A DNA stretch of 64,000 nt from Centroberyx gerrardi (Eukaryota; Chordata; Actinopteri; Beryciformes; Berycidae): contig NC_136010.1 of the NCBI RefSeq assembly GCF_048128805.1, positions 23,592,480 through 23,656,479 on the forward strand, written 5' to 3'. The notes below the pieces were generated by a model. The model was not told the DNA's origin, did no database searches, and saw nothing but the letters and a program-made list of their open reading frames with translations. How positions within the stretch are numbered: position 1 is the stretch's first letter; each line of letters begins with the position of its first letter. The translations under genes and the position numbers were made by a program. Of this stretch, positions 51,725-62,540 are shown one piece after another.

Positions 51725-53404
51725 CAACTCCCTGCTTAGTTTGCACCCTCTCACAACCTCCTGACGGACATCCCCTTGTTTAGCACGCTCTCTGATCCCC
51801 CATATTTAGATAAAGGACAAGAGCAGTCGTCTCAATGACATTTATTAAAAAAAAAAAAAAAAAACACAGCGCAGGCATTAGGCAGGAGGTTATTTTGGCG
51901 GAGGATCAACTGGGCATCTCGCAGCAGATGGACTCTCTTGATTTCACATACTGTACAAGCACTGGCATGCACGCGGCCGAGCACGTGCACACACACGCTC
52001 ACACACACACACAGAGGCACGCGCGGCTTAACACCCCGTCCACACACAGATTCTCTGCCCCTCTCTCAGTGTCTGTTAACCCATCTATCTGCCTGTCTCC
52101 CTGTCCTCGCTGCCTCTGACTTGTCCTTGCACTTGTGACATCTGTAACCTAAGAGCTGTGCAAATGGACTTGTGACAGTTCTCGCACAGCTGTACCGTCT
52201 CGATCAACCGCTCTACCCATTGCCTTCTCTCGTCATAAACCAAAAAATCTCATACAGCCACAAGCAGGACGTGCAACCCACAATTAGTACATCAATCAAC
52301 CGCAAGGCATGCTTACCGCAGGTTTTTTTTCTGGCATATTAAGCTCTGTTGTGACAACAAAACTGTCACCATAGCAGCTCTTAACTCATGCTCCCTTGTT
52401 GGTAAATGACAAATACAATATGAATATGCAGAAAAGGGGAAGAGTTTTGTTCCTTAATCAGATATCTGCCATTTGAAAATGATGCCTGTTCTGACAAAAC
52501 AATTGCGGGCATGAAAGCTTGAGCTCACTATAAGAGTCGGCTAAATGTCTAGATTATTGTTGATGTGATCATAATCCGTAAATTCTCTATCCTCTAAGAG
52601 TTTCAGTAGTGTTTCTGTCTCTTCCTGTTCCCTTCCTTTAGCTATATACCACATGACAGAGATGGATGATTGTGGCACTGTTGCAAAAAGATGAAGATAT
52701 TAGAAGATATTGTTTTATTTTGTCTCCATCTCTGGTGCTAAGCGCGAGTTTCTCTTTTGTCTGTTCAGCCATGGTGGCTATCGCTGCTCACGCTAACTAC
52801 CCAGTTCTTCTTCTATGTATTCCAAACAAACCGCTGCTGCCGGAAATGTAAAACGCATCACTTCCTGTGTGGCAGAACATTTTTCCCAGTAAAGACCTAC
52901 CAGACACCGGGTGTTTAGAACAGCAAATATAAAAGCTTTCATGAACAACAATTTGCTAAATCCTTTGTAGAATGAAAGAATGAAGAATAGTCATTGCTCT
53001 CCTTGTTTTGTAGCTTGTTTGTTCAGTCACTGTCTTGGTCCCTGTTTTAGCCTCACTTTACTTTTCTGTTTCAATCTCTCCCTCCCTCAGTTTTAGCTTT
53101 TGTCTCTCTATCTGGCTTTTCTCCATCTCTCTTTCTGTCTCTCTCTCTCCCTCTCGTCCCACTTTCTGTTGCATGTTTAGTGGCCTGTCTGAGGCAGAAA
53201 GAATGACCTTCTCAGCTGCTAATCTCTCCCTCTGCCTCACTCTCCCACAAGACCTATCTTATTTCATTTTGTAATCCTTGAACTGCTAGAGTTTCGTTGG
53301 CTTTGCAAATATAAATATTCCCAAGGCCCAGAGTCGGAGTGGTCTGTAGTGGCAATTATCACACACACCTGCAGGTTTGTGAGTGTGTGTGGGCTTGTGT
53401 CTGT

Positions 53405-53490
53405 GCACTGCAAAAAATGTCCATCTTGACAAGTCATTTAGTCTAATATTGAGTCTTAATACTTGGGTGAGATCATTTCAGGTGATTATT
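53405..53490. repeat. CACTGCAAAAA-family MITE (copy 3, fragment)
   Basis: GCACTGCAAAAAATGTCCAT followed by GGTGAGATCATTTCAGG, matching the ends of the copies at 1.4 and 6.1 kb. Confidence 0.4.
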
Positions 53491-53734
53491 TAAGCACAAA
53501 CACACTTATGCATACACTGCACACATGCACACACACACACAGACACACTGGCGCATACTTGTACTGTGTGCATCCAGCATGTGATGAATTGCAAACAACT
53601 CTCATTAAGACATTCACAGGAGGCAAAAGATAAACACTGACAACCACAAGACCGACCGTTACAGTCAATCACCATCTCTTTAGTGTCCATGAGATTAGTA
53701 TTGACTGGAAATTTAGGCATCAAATGGCCAAAAT

Positions 53735-53893
53735 TGGTCTTGCACTTGGCTTGGCTCCTGATCCTGCTGGTCTGCTATTTGGGCTACAGCCTTTTAAGTG
53801 CTCATATCTGCAACTTGTCTGTTTGCCTTGGCCAGGTCTTTCTTGAAAGAGTCTCAATGGGACTACTTAGTTAAGTAAAGGTTAAATAAAAGA
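53735..53893 (+). mobile_element. L2/RTE-type LINE-like 3' end
   Basis: The text CTTGGCCAGGTCTTTCTTGA ... TCTCAATGGGACTACTTAGT ... AGGTTAAATAAAAGA is a familiar fish retrotransposon tail. No ORF precedes it. Confidence 0.55.
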
Positions 53894-54425
53894 TGAGTGA
53901 CTCAATCATGAACATACTACATCTAGAATCAGGACTGAATGTTAGCGTGTCCTCTTTAGACTTGGACTTTGTAACTGTTGTGAAAGCTAATCTTAGGATA
54001 AGAAAGTTTGGATACGAACATAGATTTAAATATTACAGCACACAATAGTGACCAATTTGAATTGGCTGACCTACTCTTACTGGTTGAATGTCCATCTATA
54101 AATAGTGTATAGTAGACTAATTGAATGGATATTGATGGATAAGGAACAGACCTATAATTTAATTATTACAGCAATTACTGCCAAAGTATCTAACATGACA
54201 CTTGAATGTGATATCACAATATTTAACTTATTTAATCTTGCTCCTTGCTCTGTGATATCGTGACATTGGTGTGAAATATGACTGTTCTAAAGCAAGGGAT
54301 CTCACTGACTGTGAAATATGGTCGACAGAACTGAAATGAATTGCATTAGGGAGTCGTGTGGGAATCTTGGTAGAGATAGGATGGGGGTTGAAAAAGAAAG
54401 GAGTAGCCGCACACTCATAGCTCCA

Positions 54426-55010
54426 ATGAGAAGTTTATTATTAAAAACCAACATTTCAGCAGCAGCTGCCTTCTTCAGGGTATTTGAATAAAAATGACAG
54501 GAACCATAGACTCTGGGGTGACAGGTGCACCCGATCACATCATTAAATGGTAATGTCAAACATTACTCTGCTGCAGCCCACTTTGTTGAATGTAATCATC
54601 CTGTCTCATCCATTAGATACATAGGGATTGAAAAAGCCACCCCTCCTAGGAGAGGTGGTGACTGGGACAATCTATTGTTGAGACGAGAGGCGGCTTAGAT
54701 CCATAGTCTTAGGACCCTCACCCCTCTCGGCCTCAGTGTGGATTTTGACCTAAAGCCTTTTTTGTGAGGGGTCTCTCACTGTCAATTTGTAAATAGACCC
54801 TAAGTTTCTCTGTATTGTATATTTATGTAATTGCTTGGTCCCACCACCAGGCTATGCTGATTATGTCCTCACCTATTATGTAAAATGTTCGACATTACCA
54901 TATTTAATGACGTGATTCTATAAAGAATGGTTCCTGTCATTTTTACTCAAACATACCCTGACGAAGGCAGCTGCTGCTGAAATGTTGGTTTTTAATAATA
55001 AACTTCTCAT
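54426..55010. mobile_element. 585-bp inverted-repeat element
   Basis: Arms 54426-54506 and 54928-55010 are inverted copies (AAGTTTATTATTAAAAACCA ... GCAGCAGCTGCC ... AATGACAGGAACC), with weaker pairing continuing to about 54565 and 54887. The arm motif CCTGAAGAAGGCAGC...GAAATGTTGG is a common type of fish interspersed-repeat end. No ORF. Confidence 0.7.
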
Positions 55011-55432
55011 CCCCCAAACTCATTCCCCAAACTTATGTTTATTTCCTTGTCAACATTATCTATAGCAGATGTTTTAAATGCAACACATGAAATATTCAAT
55101 GTGGAATATAAATTTCAGCGGGAATGCCCTTTCTTTATCCATTTCAGTTTTGCCATCTGTCCTTAAAAATCAATCCAAAACCAGTTCAGGATAAAATGAA
55201 CTCCTAACTCAATGGAAGAATACAAATGCAACCACTTTATTAACCTGCTCAGAAGATTTAGCGGTCTGTCATCGCAGACTATTTTTGCTGCTCTCCCAAT
55301 CACCAACTCTTGTAAGTAAGGAGGTATTAACAGTCCATTTCCATCTCGCTCTACTAATCCTCCCTTCTTCCCTTCCCTTCTCACCCTGTCCTTTGCCTGC
55401 CCCTCCTCCCCTTCCCCTCTTTTTCTCATCGA

Positions 55433-56300
55433 ACCTCATCTTGTCTCGCCCATCGTCATCTTGTCTCACTCAACCTCATCTTCTCACACCCAAACGCATC
55501 TTGTCTCACTGAACCTCATATTGTCTCACCAAACCTCATGTTGTCTCACCCAATCTCATCTTTTCTCACCTAACCTCATGTTGTCTCACCCAACCTCATT
55601 TTGTCTCACCTAACCTCATCTTGTCTCACCCAACCTCATCTTGTCTCACCCAAACCCCTTCTTGTCTCACCTAACCTCATCTTCTCTCACCCAACTTTAT
55701 CTTGTCTCACCCAACCTCAACCTCATCTTGTCTCACCCAACCTCAGCCTCATCTTGTCTCACCCAACCTCATCTTGTCTCACCTAACTTCATTTTGTCTC
55801 ACCTAACCTCATCTTGTCTCACCTAACCTCATCTTGCCTCACCCAACCTCATCTTGTCTCACCTAACCTCATCTTGTCTCACCCAACTTCATCTTGTCTC
55901 ACCCAACTTCATCTTGTCTCACCCAACTTCATCTTGTCTCACCTAACTTCATTTTGTCTCATCCAACCTCATCTTCTCACCTAACCTCATCTTGTCTCAC
56001 CCAACTCATCTTCTCACCTAACCTCATCTTGTCTCACCCAACTCATCTTCTCACCTAACCTCATCTTGTCTCACCTAACCTCATCTTGTCTCACCCAACT
56101 TCATCTTGTCTCACCTAACTTAATTTTGTCTCATCCAACCTCATCTTGTCTCACCTAACTCATATTCTCACCCAACCTTATCTTGTCTCACCCAACCTCA
56201 TATTCTCTCAACGATCTTCAACGTGTCTCACCTAACCTCATCTTGTGTCATCCAACCTAATTTTCTCTCACCCAACCTCATCTTCTCTCAACCAACCTCG
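55433..56300. repeat. Minisatellite of a 20-bp unit, about 40 copies
   Basis: Tandem copies of CTCATCTTGTCTCACCYAAC with substitutions and a few deleted units. One strand is almost free of G. Because 20 is not a multiple of three, a 60-bp triple repeats in every frame, which creates artefactual repetitive ORFs with 20-residue periods. The flanks to about 57.1 kb are also C/T-rich. Confidence 0.95.
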
Positions 56301-57833
56301 ATGTTGCTCCCCCATCCCTTCAACCCCACCCCTTCTCATCGCCTCTTCCTCTCCTCCTCCCCCCTCCACTTTCCCCCTCTTTCCCATTACACACATCACA
56401 CTCCAAGCCTTTTCTTTACCCCTCCCCCTTCCCTCTTTTTAACCGTCCTCCTCTCAACCACGCTCCTGTTTTCTCTTCTATCCCCATATTCTCCCCCCTT
56501 TTCATCTCCTCCATCTCTTCCTCCCCACTTATCCTCCTCTCACCCCTCTCGGTCGTCACCCCTGCCTTCCCTGAGGGCCGCAGTGTGAGCTCAACTTCCT
56601 CGCAGTCCTCTCATAGCTCCTCTGTTGGACAACTGATGTCACCTCCTCGGCTTCATCAAGTGTCCGGCCGGCATCTGAGTGACAGCACCAGCTGATGCCT
56701 ACGTGGCTCAAGATTCTTCAACAGTATTCCTCCTCTCCTGGGTGAGAGAAAGGGGGGTGGAAGGGTGAGAAGAGAAAGGGAAGGAGTGGGAGGGTTGAGT
56801 GCTAACATAGCGGAAACTAACGCGAAAGAACAAATGAGGAGCTCAGCTGGGTTGAGAGAAATAGAAACAGAAAGGAAGGCGGCTAAAGAAATAAACTACA
56901 AATGAGAGAATTGAGGACATCCACTCGCTCTTTCATTCTCTCTCTTTTCTTTTTCTCTGTCTCTCCTATCTCTTTCTCCTTCTTTTTCTCTTCTACCTCC
57001 ACTTTTCCTCCTTCTATTCCTGGACATTCCCCAGGGGAGCAGCTGGACCCTCTAGACAAACCACATGATATTCCTCCCTAAATAAGGCTGGAGGCATGCC
57101 ATCTCTCCTCCCCCTCTGGCCTTCTATCCTTCCATCACCCCTCCCTCTATTTCTCTTGATCCCTCCTTCACTCCTCCTCCACCCCTCTCTGCCCTTCTTC
57201 TCCTCCTGTGCCTTTCCTCGCTATTCCCTTCATCTCCCCCTCTCTTCTATGCCTTTCGCACGCCCATACTGTATTTCCCCTTATACTCTTCACGTAATGC
57301 CCAGTTTCCCTAGTGCAGTGTTGCCCTGGGCAACTCTTTGGGCAGCACTAGCAGTGATTGAGTAGCTTGTGGTTTTATTCAAACTGACATGTGTTGTTGC
57401 CAGGTAACATTTGAACAGAATTTTGGCATAGATTGAGCTTTCACTTAGTGGTACTCTTTAGGATCGGTAGTGGGGACTGAGAGACAGCACTGATTGGTAC
57501 ATAATTTCATACACAGTAGTTCATAGTTCAGTGATTGGATGGGTAATATATTATCTTATTCGTGTATCTGTGTACCTGTCTATGTCTTTGTTTTTGTGTT
57601 TTGTCTCTGTCTTTCTCTCTTTGTGTGTTGTGTATTTTATTTTGTTCTCTTATTAGTTATGACCATTTCTGTTTCAGTGTATATATTAATAATTAAATAA
57701 AATGAATGAAAGTATAAATCCAACCTCAGAGGTTTGCACTGCAATTACCAGTCTTAAGCACCGGAGGTCAGTCTGTCTCCCTCTAAACTCACTGATAGAT
57801 CTTCAGCAGAATGTGACAAAAAGAGTTTAAATT
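56300..57833. other. C/T-rich intergenic stretch, no gene seen
   Basis: Pyrimidine-rich to about 57250 and A/T-rich after that, up to the target site of the long-TIR element. ORFs are Pro/Ser/Leu-rich translations of the CT-rich strand. Confidence 0.5.
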
Positions 57834-57841
57834 GTGCATTG

Positions 57842-58559
57842 GGTAACTCTTTATAATAACTTTCATTTATAAGCCATTCACAAGCAGTTAGTTAATGATG
57901 AATTAAACATTAATTACTTATTACTTATTATATTATAGATGTTAGAATCTGATTAGTCCATCATTAGTATTCATATTAGTTCAACATTTATATCTGAATT
58001 ATAAGCAAGGAATAAAAATATTTTATAAGTCATTTGTAAAACATTAGCTGATGCTGGTAAAATTCACTTAGACCTATAAAAACTTACATAAGTTGTAGTG
58101 TTAACTGATTATTTACTCATGTTTTATAAATGATTTGTTACTATGTTGTAAATAAGCTATAAATATATGAATAAATACTTAGCTACTCATTTATAAACTT
58201 GTTGCAACACCTAATCTGAAGTAGCAACTTATTCCAGTCTATTAAGGATTAATAAGACATCTGTTAATACCAGAATGGCCTAGAAATGAGAGAAACAATG
58301 CAGTGACAGCAATGACAATTTATTGTCCACTTTTGTTTACAAATTTCAACATGACAACATGGCATTCAACAATTCACATACACACCTCTTTGTGAACATG
58401 GAGCTTGCCCTGGAGGCAAACGCATTTCTTAACATTGTAAAATATTGTGCCCATGCACAAACATACACACTGCTTAAAGAACATGAAGCTTCTGTAGTGG
58501 TATTTCTTTGTTAGGAAGAACTGAACCAAATCCAACAAATGTGGGCATGGCATGGTAAA
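57842..58559 (+). repeat. Left terminal inverted repeat of the CCDC106-like element
   Basis: Outer part is A/T-rich with many copies of ATTTATAA-like motifs. Inner part (from about 58290) is 3'-UTR-like sequence with a minus-strand AATAAA at 58319-58324. It pairs with 60791-61508. Confidence 0.85.
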
Positions 58560-58671
58560 CATTGTTATAAAAACATGGTTATCTATGCATCAATAACCAT
58601 TACCAACAATACTATGGCAAGAACACAGGACTCTACAGAATGTATGTCCTAATCCCTATCTGTACAGTTTC

Positions 58672-58960
58672 AGGAACAATGCAGTGACAGCAATGACAAT
58701 TTATTGTCCACTTTTGTTTAACAAATTCAACATGGCAACATGGCATTCAACAATGACATTTTAAAACATTGTTAAAAAATTGTACTTTTGCATATACTGT
58801 ACATACAGTACACCCCTCTTTGTGAACAGGGAGGCAAATGCATCTCTTAACATTGTAATTGTGTGCCTATGCACAAACATACTTTACATACACACCTCTT
58901 TATTATTGTGGGGCCTGCCCAAGAGGCTTATGCAGCACAACAAGCAAACTGCCTAACATG
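58672..58960 (-). repeat. Tandem degenerate copies of the CCDC106-like 3' UTR
   Basis: The block 58295-58470 inside the left arm recurs at about 58676-58880 (offset about 381 bp) and in part again at about 58880-58960. Shared landmarks are GCAGTGACAGCAATGACAAT, a minus-strand AATAAA (58700-58705) and CCTCTTTGTGAACA. The inner copies are clearly more diverged than the two arms are from each other. Confidence 0.7.
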
Positions 58961-58999
58961 TAACATGTTTAACACTCGAGCACCACTTAACATAATTAG

Positions 59000-59998
59000 T
59001 TATTTTCTCATTGTAATCGGCAGAAGTTTAACTTTGGCTTTCATATCATCTACTTTGGCCTGCAGTTGAGCATCTTTTGTTATGACATCGGCACATTGCT
59101 TTGCAATAGCCAGCAGCTTTTTCTCTTTGCGGTGAATTTGTAAGAGCTCTCTGTATTTTTCTGGTGACACAATCGCAAGTTCTGCTATGGGAGCTGTTGT
59201 CGCGACAGTATTTCTGTCAACACCTACAGCCTTGTATGCTGCTCCAAGGTTCTTGGTCCTCTTGTATTCTCGAAGAATGGCATTATATCTTTGTAACACC
59301 TGGTCAGGATGTTGCGCTACAATTGGAATAGAAATGAATTGAAATGAACCATGTTGCTAACCCTCCCAAAATAAAGACCCATTCAACATTTAGAAGCTTT
59401 TATCATTTACCTCTTTGTCCAAATGTACGTTTCCGCTCTCTCTTCGCTTTTTTCCCCTTCTTTCCTATTGTCTTCTTTCGCTTTTTCTTCCCCTTCTTCA
59501 ATTTCTTCCTCAGACGAGGAGGAGGAGGAGGAGGTTGAGGAAGAACGAGAAGATGAGGATGAAGAGCTTGACTGATGAGTCTGTGGTGCTGCCAAGGTCC
59601 ATCAGCTTGTCTTCGTCCTCGCCCTCTTTTTTCTTACCAGAAGCTAATTCCCAGCAAAAATAAAATAAAAATACAAAGATAAGATATGTGCAAGATGTTG
59701 GTAGTAAGTGTAGACAGTTTCTCTACTTTGCAAGCTAATTTCCCTCTAATATATTTACAGTATGTATATGTATATATACAAAAAATAGTATATGTGTGGC
59801 CAAATATCATCCCAGGATACATAAATAAGCAACTTTTTCCAATGTGGCACTTACTCTCAGCCAACTGCTTCACAAGGGAGTCCCTCTCTTTGGTTAGCTC
59901 AACTATCTTCTCCGCTAGTTTAGCCTCTCTGTGCTCTGACGCGACCAGTTTTGTCTTGTAATTCTTAGCAGAAAGTTGGGCTGTAGGACATGCCACAC
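59000..59998 (-). pseudogene. CCDC106-like coiled-coil/HTH gene, frame-disrupted
   Basis: Three exons on the minus strand. Exon 59998-59855 encodes a coiled coil (AEKIVELTKERDSLVKQLAE). Exon 59643-59411 holds an acidic start (GKKKEGEDEDKLMDLG), a Ser-rich run and a Lys/Arg-rich nuclear-type region. Exon 59316-59000 encodes the conserved block VLQRYNAILREYKRTKNLG, YKAVGVDRNTVATTAPIAEL and a helical tail ending LPITMRK. The order matches CCDC106-like proteins of fish, and splice sites join exon 1 to 2 in frame. In exon 2, however, the acidic, Ser-rich and basic parts lie in three different frames, and the entry frame stops at 59512-59510. Only the third frame joins exon 3. It is therefore probably a pseudogene, unless a different splice pattern is used. 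Upstream coding exons were not found. Confidence 0.75.
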
Positions 59999-60079
59999 CT
60001 GTAATGATACCAATACAGTGATATGATTACCATGCTACCGTACTACGGAGCCCCTAAAATCCCGAAAGGTGATATTTTT

Positions 60080-60168
60080 TTTATCTTGTGCGCACAACTT
60101 AATTATCTTGTGGGAACAAGTTATTATCTTGTGCGCACAAGATAATTAACTTGTGCGCACAAGATAAC
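60080..60168. repeat. Array of four palindromic TTATCTTGTGC/GCACAAGATAA units
   Basis: Four units with roughly 22-bp spacing. The third (60123-60146) is a perfect 24-bp palindrome centred on TGTGCGCACA; the others carry a few changes. Such dyads can bind a homodimeric factor or extrude as cruciforms. Confidence 0.75.
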
Positions 60169-60628
60169 AACATGAAACAGCTCGACGAGCATATAAGACT
60201 GGTTAGCCATGGGTAGCCAGCAAGTGTTAGCTAGATGTATAATTTATGTCTGGCTACATATTGCATGGTACATGGTGGTTAACATTATAATATATCAAGC
60301 TAGCGATGCTAACAAGCTAGTGACGCTAGCAAGCTGTCTAGGCTGGTGCATAGCTAGTGGTTAGCAAGTTAGCTCGTCAGTTGGGTAGCTATGGGAAGAG
60401 GGAGATCGGGAGCTTGAACACATTTTATGTTCATGATAACCTTATCAAGAGATGTCTGACCATCTAATTCTTTGCACTCCCTAACTTAGTTGTTGCTCAG
60501 TTGATGAGATCCACTTAAAACGAATAGTGGCTAGCTTCCTAGTAGTTATGCTCTGTTATGCTGTATCACGATGTTACTTTAGGGGCATTCCCAACTGATT
60601 TATGCTCGTCGAGCTGTTTCATGTTGTT
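60166..60628. repeat. Nested 28-bp inverted repeat
   Basis: 60166-60193 and 60601-60628 are perfect reverse complements (core GAAACAGCTCGACGAGC, itself containing a small dyad). They enclose about 407 bp rich in GCTAGC-like motifs, which may be a small element nested inside the larger one. Confidence 0.7.
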
Positions 60629-60634
60629 AACTAT

Positions 60635-60708
60635 CCAAGCCAACGTGTAGCACTAATTAATAGCTAGTGTTACAAGTAGCTATTAATTAGTGCTACAAGT
60701 TGGCTTGG
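60635..60708. repeat. Strong stem-loop, 32-bp stem and 10-nt loop
   Basis: 60635-60666 pairs with 60677-60708 with one mismatch (CCAAGCCAAC...AATAGCTA). The loop is GTGTTACAAG. It lies just inside the right arm of the element. Confidence 0.75.
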
Positions 60709-60790
60709 CTGGTTGGCTTGGCTGACTCACTTCTTTAGCCACCGGGCTACATCGATTGTTTTTATAGTCCAGAAAGGTGATTTTTTTTTT

Positions 60791-61508
60791 TTTACCATGC
60801 CATGCCCACATTTGTTGGATTTGGTTCAGTTCTTCCTAACAAAGAAATACCACTACAGAAGCTTCATGTTCTTTAAGCAGTGTGTATGTTTGTGCATGGG
60901 CACAATATTTTACAATGTTAAGAAATGCATTTGCCTCCAGGGCAAGCTCCATGTTCACAAAGAGGTGTGTATGTGAATTGTTGAATGCCATGTTGTCATG
61001 TTGAAATTTGTAAACAAAAGTGGACAATAAATTGTCATTGCTGTCACTGCATTGTTTCTCTCATTTCTAGGCCATTCTGGTATTAACAGATGTCTTATTA
61101 ATCCTTAATAGACTGGAATAAGTTGCTACTTCAGATTAGGTGCTGCAACAAGTTTATAAATGAGTAGCTAAGTATTTATTCATATATTTATAGCTTATTT
61201 ACAACATAGTAACAAATCATTTATAAAACATGAGTAAATAATCAGTTAACACTACAACTTATGTAAGTTTTTATAGGTCTAAGTGAATTTTACCAGCATC
61301 AGCTAATGTTTTACAAATGACTTATAAAATATTTTTATTCCTTGCTTATAATTCAGATATAAATGTTGAACTAATATGAGTACTAATGATGGACTAATCA
61401 GATTCTAACATCTATAATATAATAAGTAATAAGTAATTAATGTTTAATTCATCATTAACTAACTGCTTGTGAATGGCTTATAATTGAAAGTTATTATAAA
61501 GTATTACC
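60791..61508 (-). repeat. Right terminal inverted repeat of the CCDC106-like element
   Basis: Reverse complement of the left arm. It carries an AATAAA on the plus strand at 61026-61031, so each arm offers an outward-reading polyadenylation signal. Confidence 0.85.
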
Positions 61509-61689
61509 GTGCATGGGTGTATTAAACATATTTTCCAGTGTCCTGTCTTTTTACAACACAGCATTTTGATTAGTTCTATATTAGGCTGACTGTGCATTGT
61601 TGTTAGCCCCATAACGTAATGGTAATATTAAATCCCACCCCCACTAATGGATTTAGAAGGATAGGCTACAAATGTCACAGCAAAAATAT

Positions 61690-61880
61690 AAACTACATAT
61701 ATAGTATGATATCCTATAGGAATATAGTAGGAACATTGTAGTGATACCTTACGAGATAGGAGGAAATGAGAGTAGGATAAGGTCACTAGGCTATAAACTC
61801 ACTATTGAGTAGTAGGCTACAGAAACACTTTGAGTCCCTATAGGAATATTATAGTAATATTATGGTATTTTTTCGTTAAG
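61690..61880. repeat. TATAGGAATATTATAG-family repeat next to the long-TIR element
   Basis: ATCCTATAGGAATATAGTAG, CTAGGCTATAAACTCACTAT and GTCCCTATAGGAATATTATA lie about 180 bp beyond the right arm. Confidence 0.5.
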
Positions 61881-62057
61881 GAAATACTGAAATCTATTTT
61901 TAAAAGCCTTGTTTAACATTAAAATCCTTCATGTCAAATCAAAAATTAAATTAATTATTCGGAACCATATGAATTGAAGCCTAAGTTTAAATATTTATAG
62001 CCCTTTCTGAACAGACGACCAGAGACTGACATGATGATAATCCATCTGAAGTGATCT

Positions 62058-62063
62058 CACACA

Positions 62064-62136
<73 letters not shown>
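62058..62136. repeat. (CA)n microsatellite, about 39 units
   Basis: One T interruption near 62070, otherwise uninterrupted. Intergenic. Confidence 0.95.
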
Positions 62137-62137
<1 letters not shown>

Positions 62138-62540
62138 AAACAAAACACAGGAGTGGTAGAGGCTTCATATATTCCTATAGTGCTGTATAACATCTGTCAT
62201 ATATTCTACAGGTGGATCACCGCATGTTATGGAGTGCTCCAGAATCGATAGTGCAAACAGGTGGTGCGTCCACTGAATGAATTCAATTACCTTAATGAAT
62301 ATAGAACAGCAGGAGGGCGTTCTTCGGCTTTATCCATGCGCTATTTCCAGAGGTGGGGACTCGAGTCACATGACTTGGATTCGAGTCAGACTCGAGTCAC
62401 AATTGTAATTGCTTGAGACTTGACCTGATGCATGAAGAGAAGACTTGAGACTTGACGTGGGTTCTGCTTACTTGGGACTTGACTTTGACTTCTGCTTTGA
62501 TGACTTGAAAAGATTTCTAAAGTCTTGACAAAAGATCTTG

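Larger units (their letters stand above)
51840..54400. other. Flank upstream of tnnc2 copy 2, no gene seen
   Basis: Poly-A tract near 51845-51863, short CA runs, a MITE fragment and a LINE-like tail. Short ORFs here are low-complexity (Ser/Leu- or Cys/Val-rich from simple repeats) and not credible. Confidence 0.5.
57842..61508. mobile_element. 3.67-kb element with 718-bp terminal inverted repeats carrying a CCDC106-like gene
   Basis: The left arm (57842-58559) and right arm (60791-61508) are reverse complements over about 718 bp with only a handful of mismatches seen. The ends read GGTAACTCTTTATAATAACT on the left and, in complement, GGTAATACTTTATAATAACT on the right. The flanks GTGCATTG (57834-57841) and GTGCATGG (61509-61516) look like an 8-bp target-site duplication with one mismatch (6 bp strictly). 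Between the arms are a decayed CCDC106-like gene on the minus strand, tandem 3'-UTR copies, a palindrome array and two shorter inverted repeats. No transposase was recognised. The superfamily is unresolved; 8-bp duplications occur in hAT and some other families, but the ends are not typical hAT. Confidence 0.8.

Noticed and set aside
55433-56588. Repetitive Ser/His/Pro-rich ORFs over the minisatellite
   Set aside because: Artefact of a 20-bp tandem unit with few stop codons; no start context, splice sites or conservation.
58323-61027. Identical 63-residue ORFs at 58323-58514 (+) and 60836-61027 (-)
   Set aside because: They are the same DNA in the two inverted arms, and the sequence is 3'-UTR-like on the opposite strand. 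Identity reflects the repeat, not a conserved protein.
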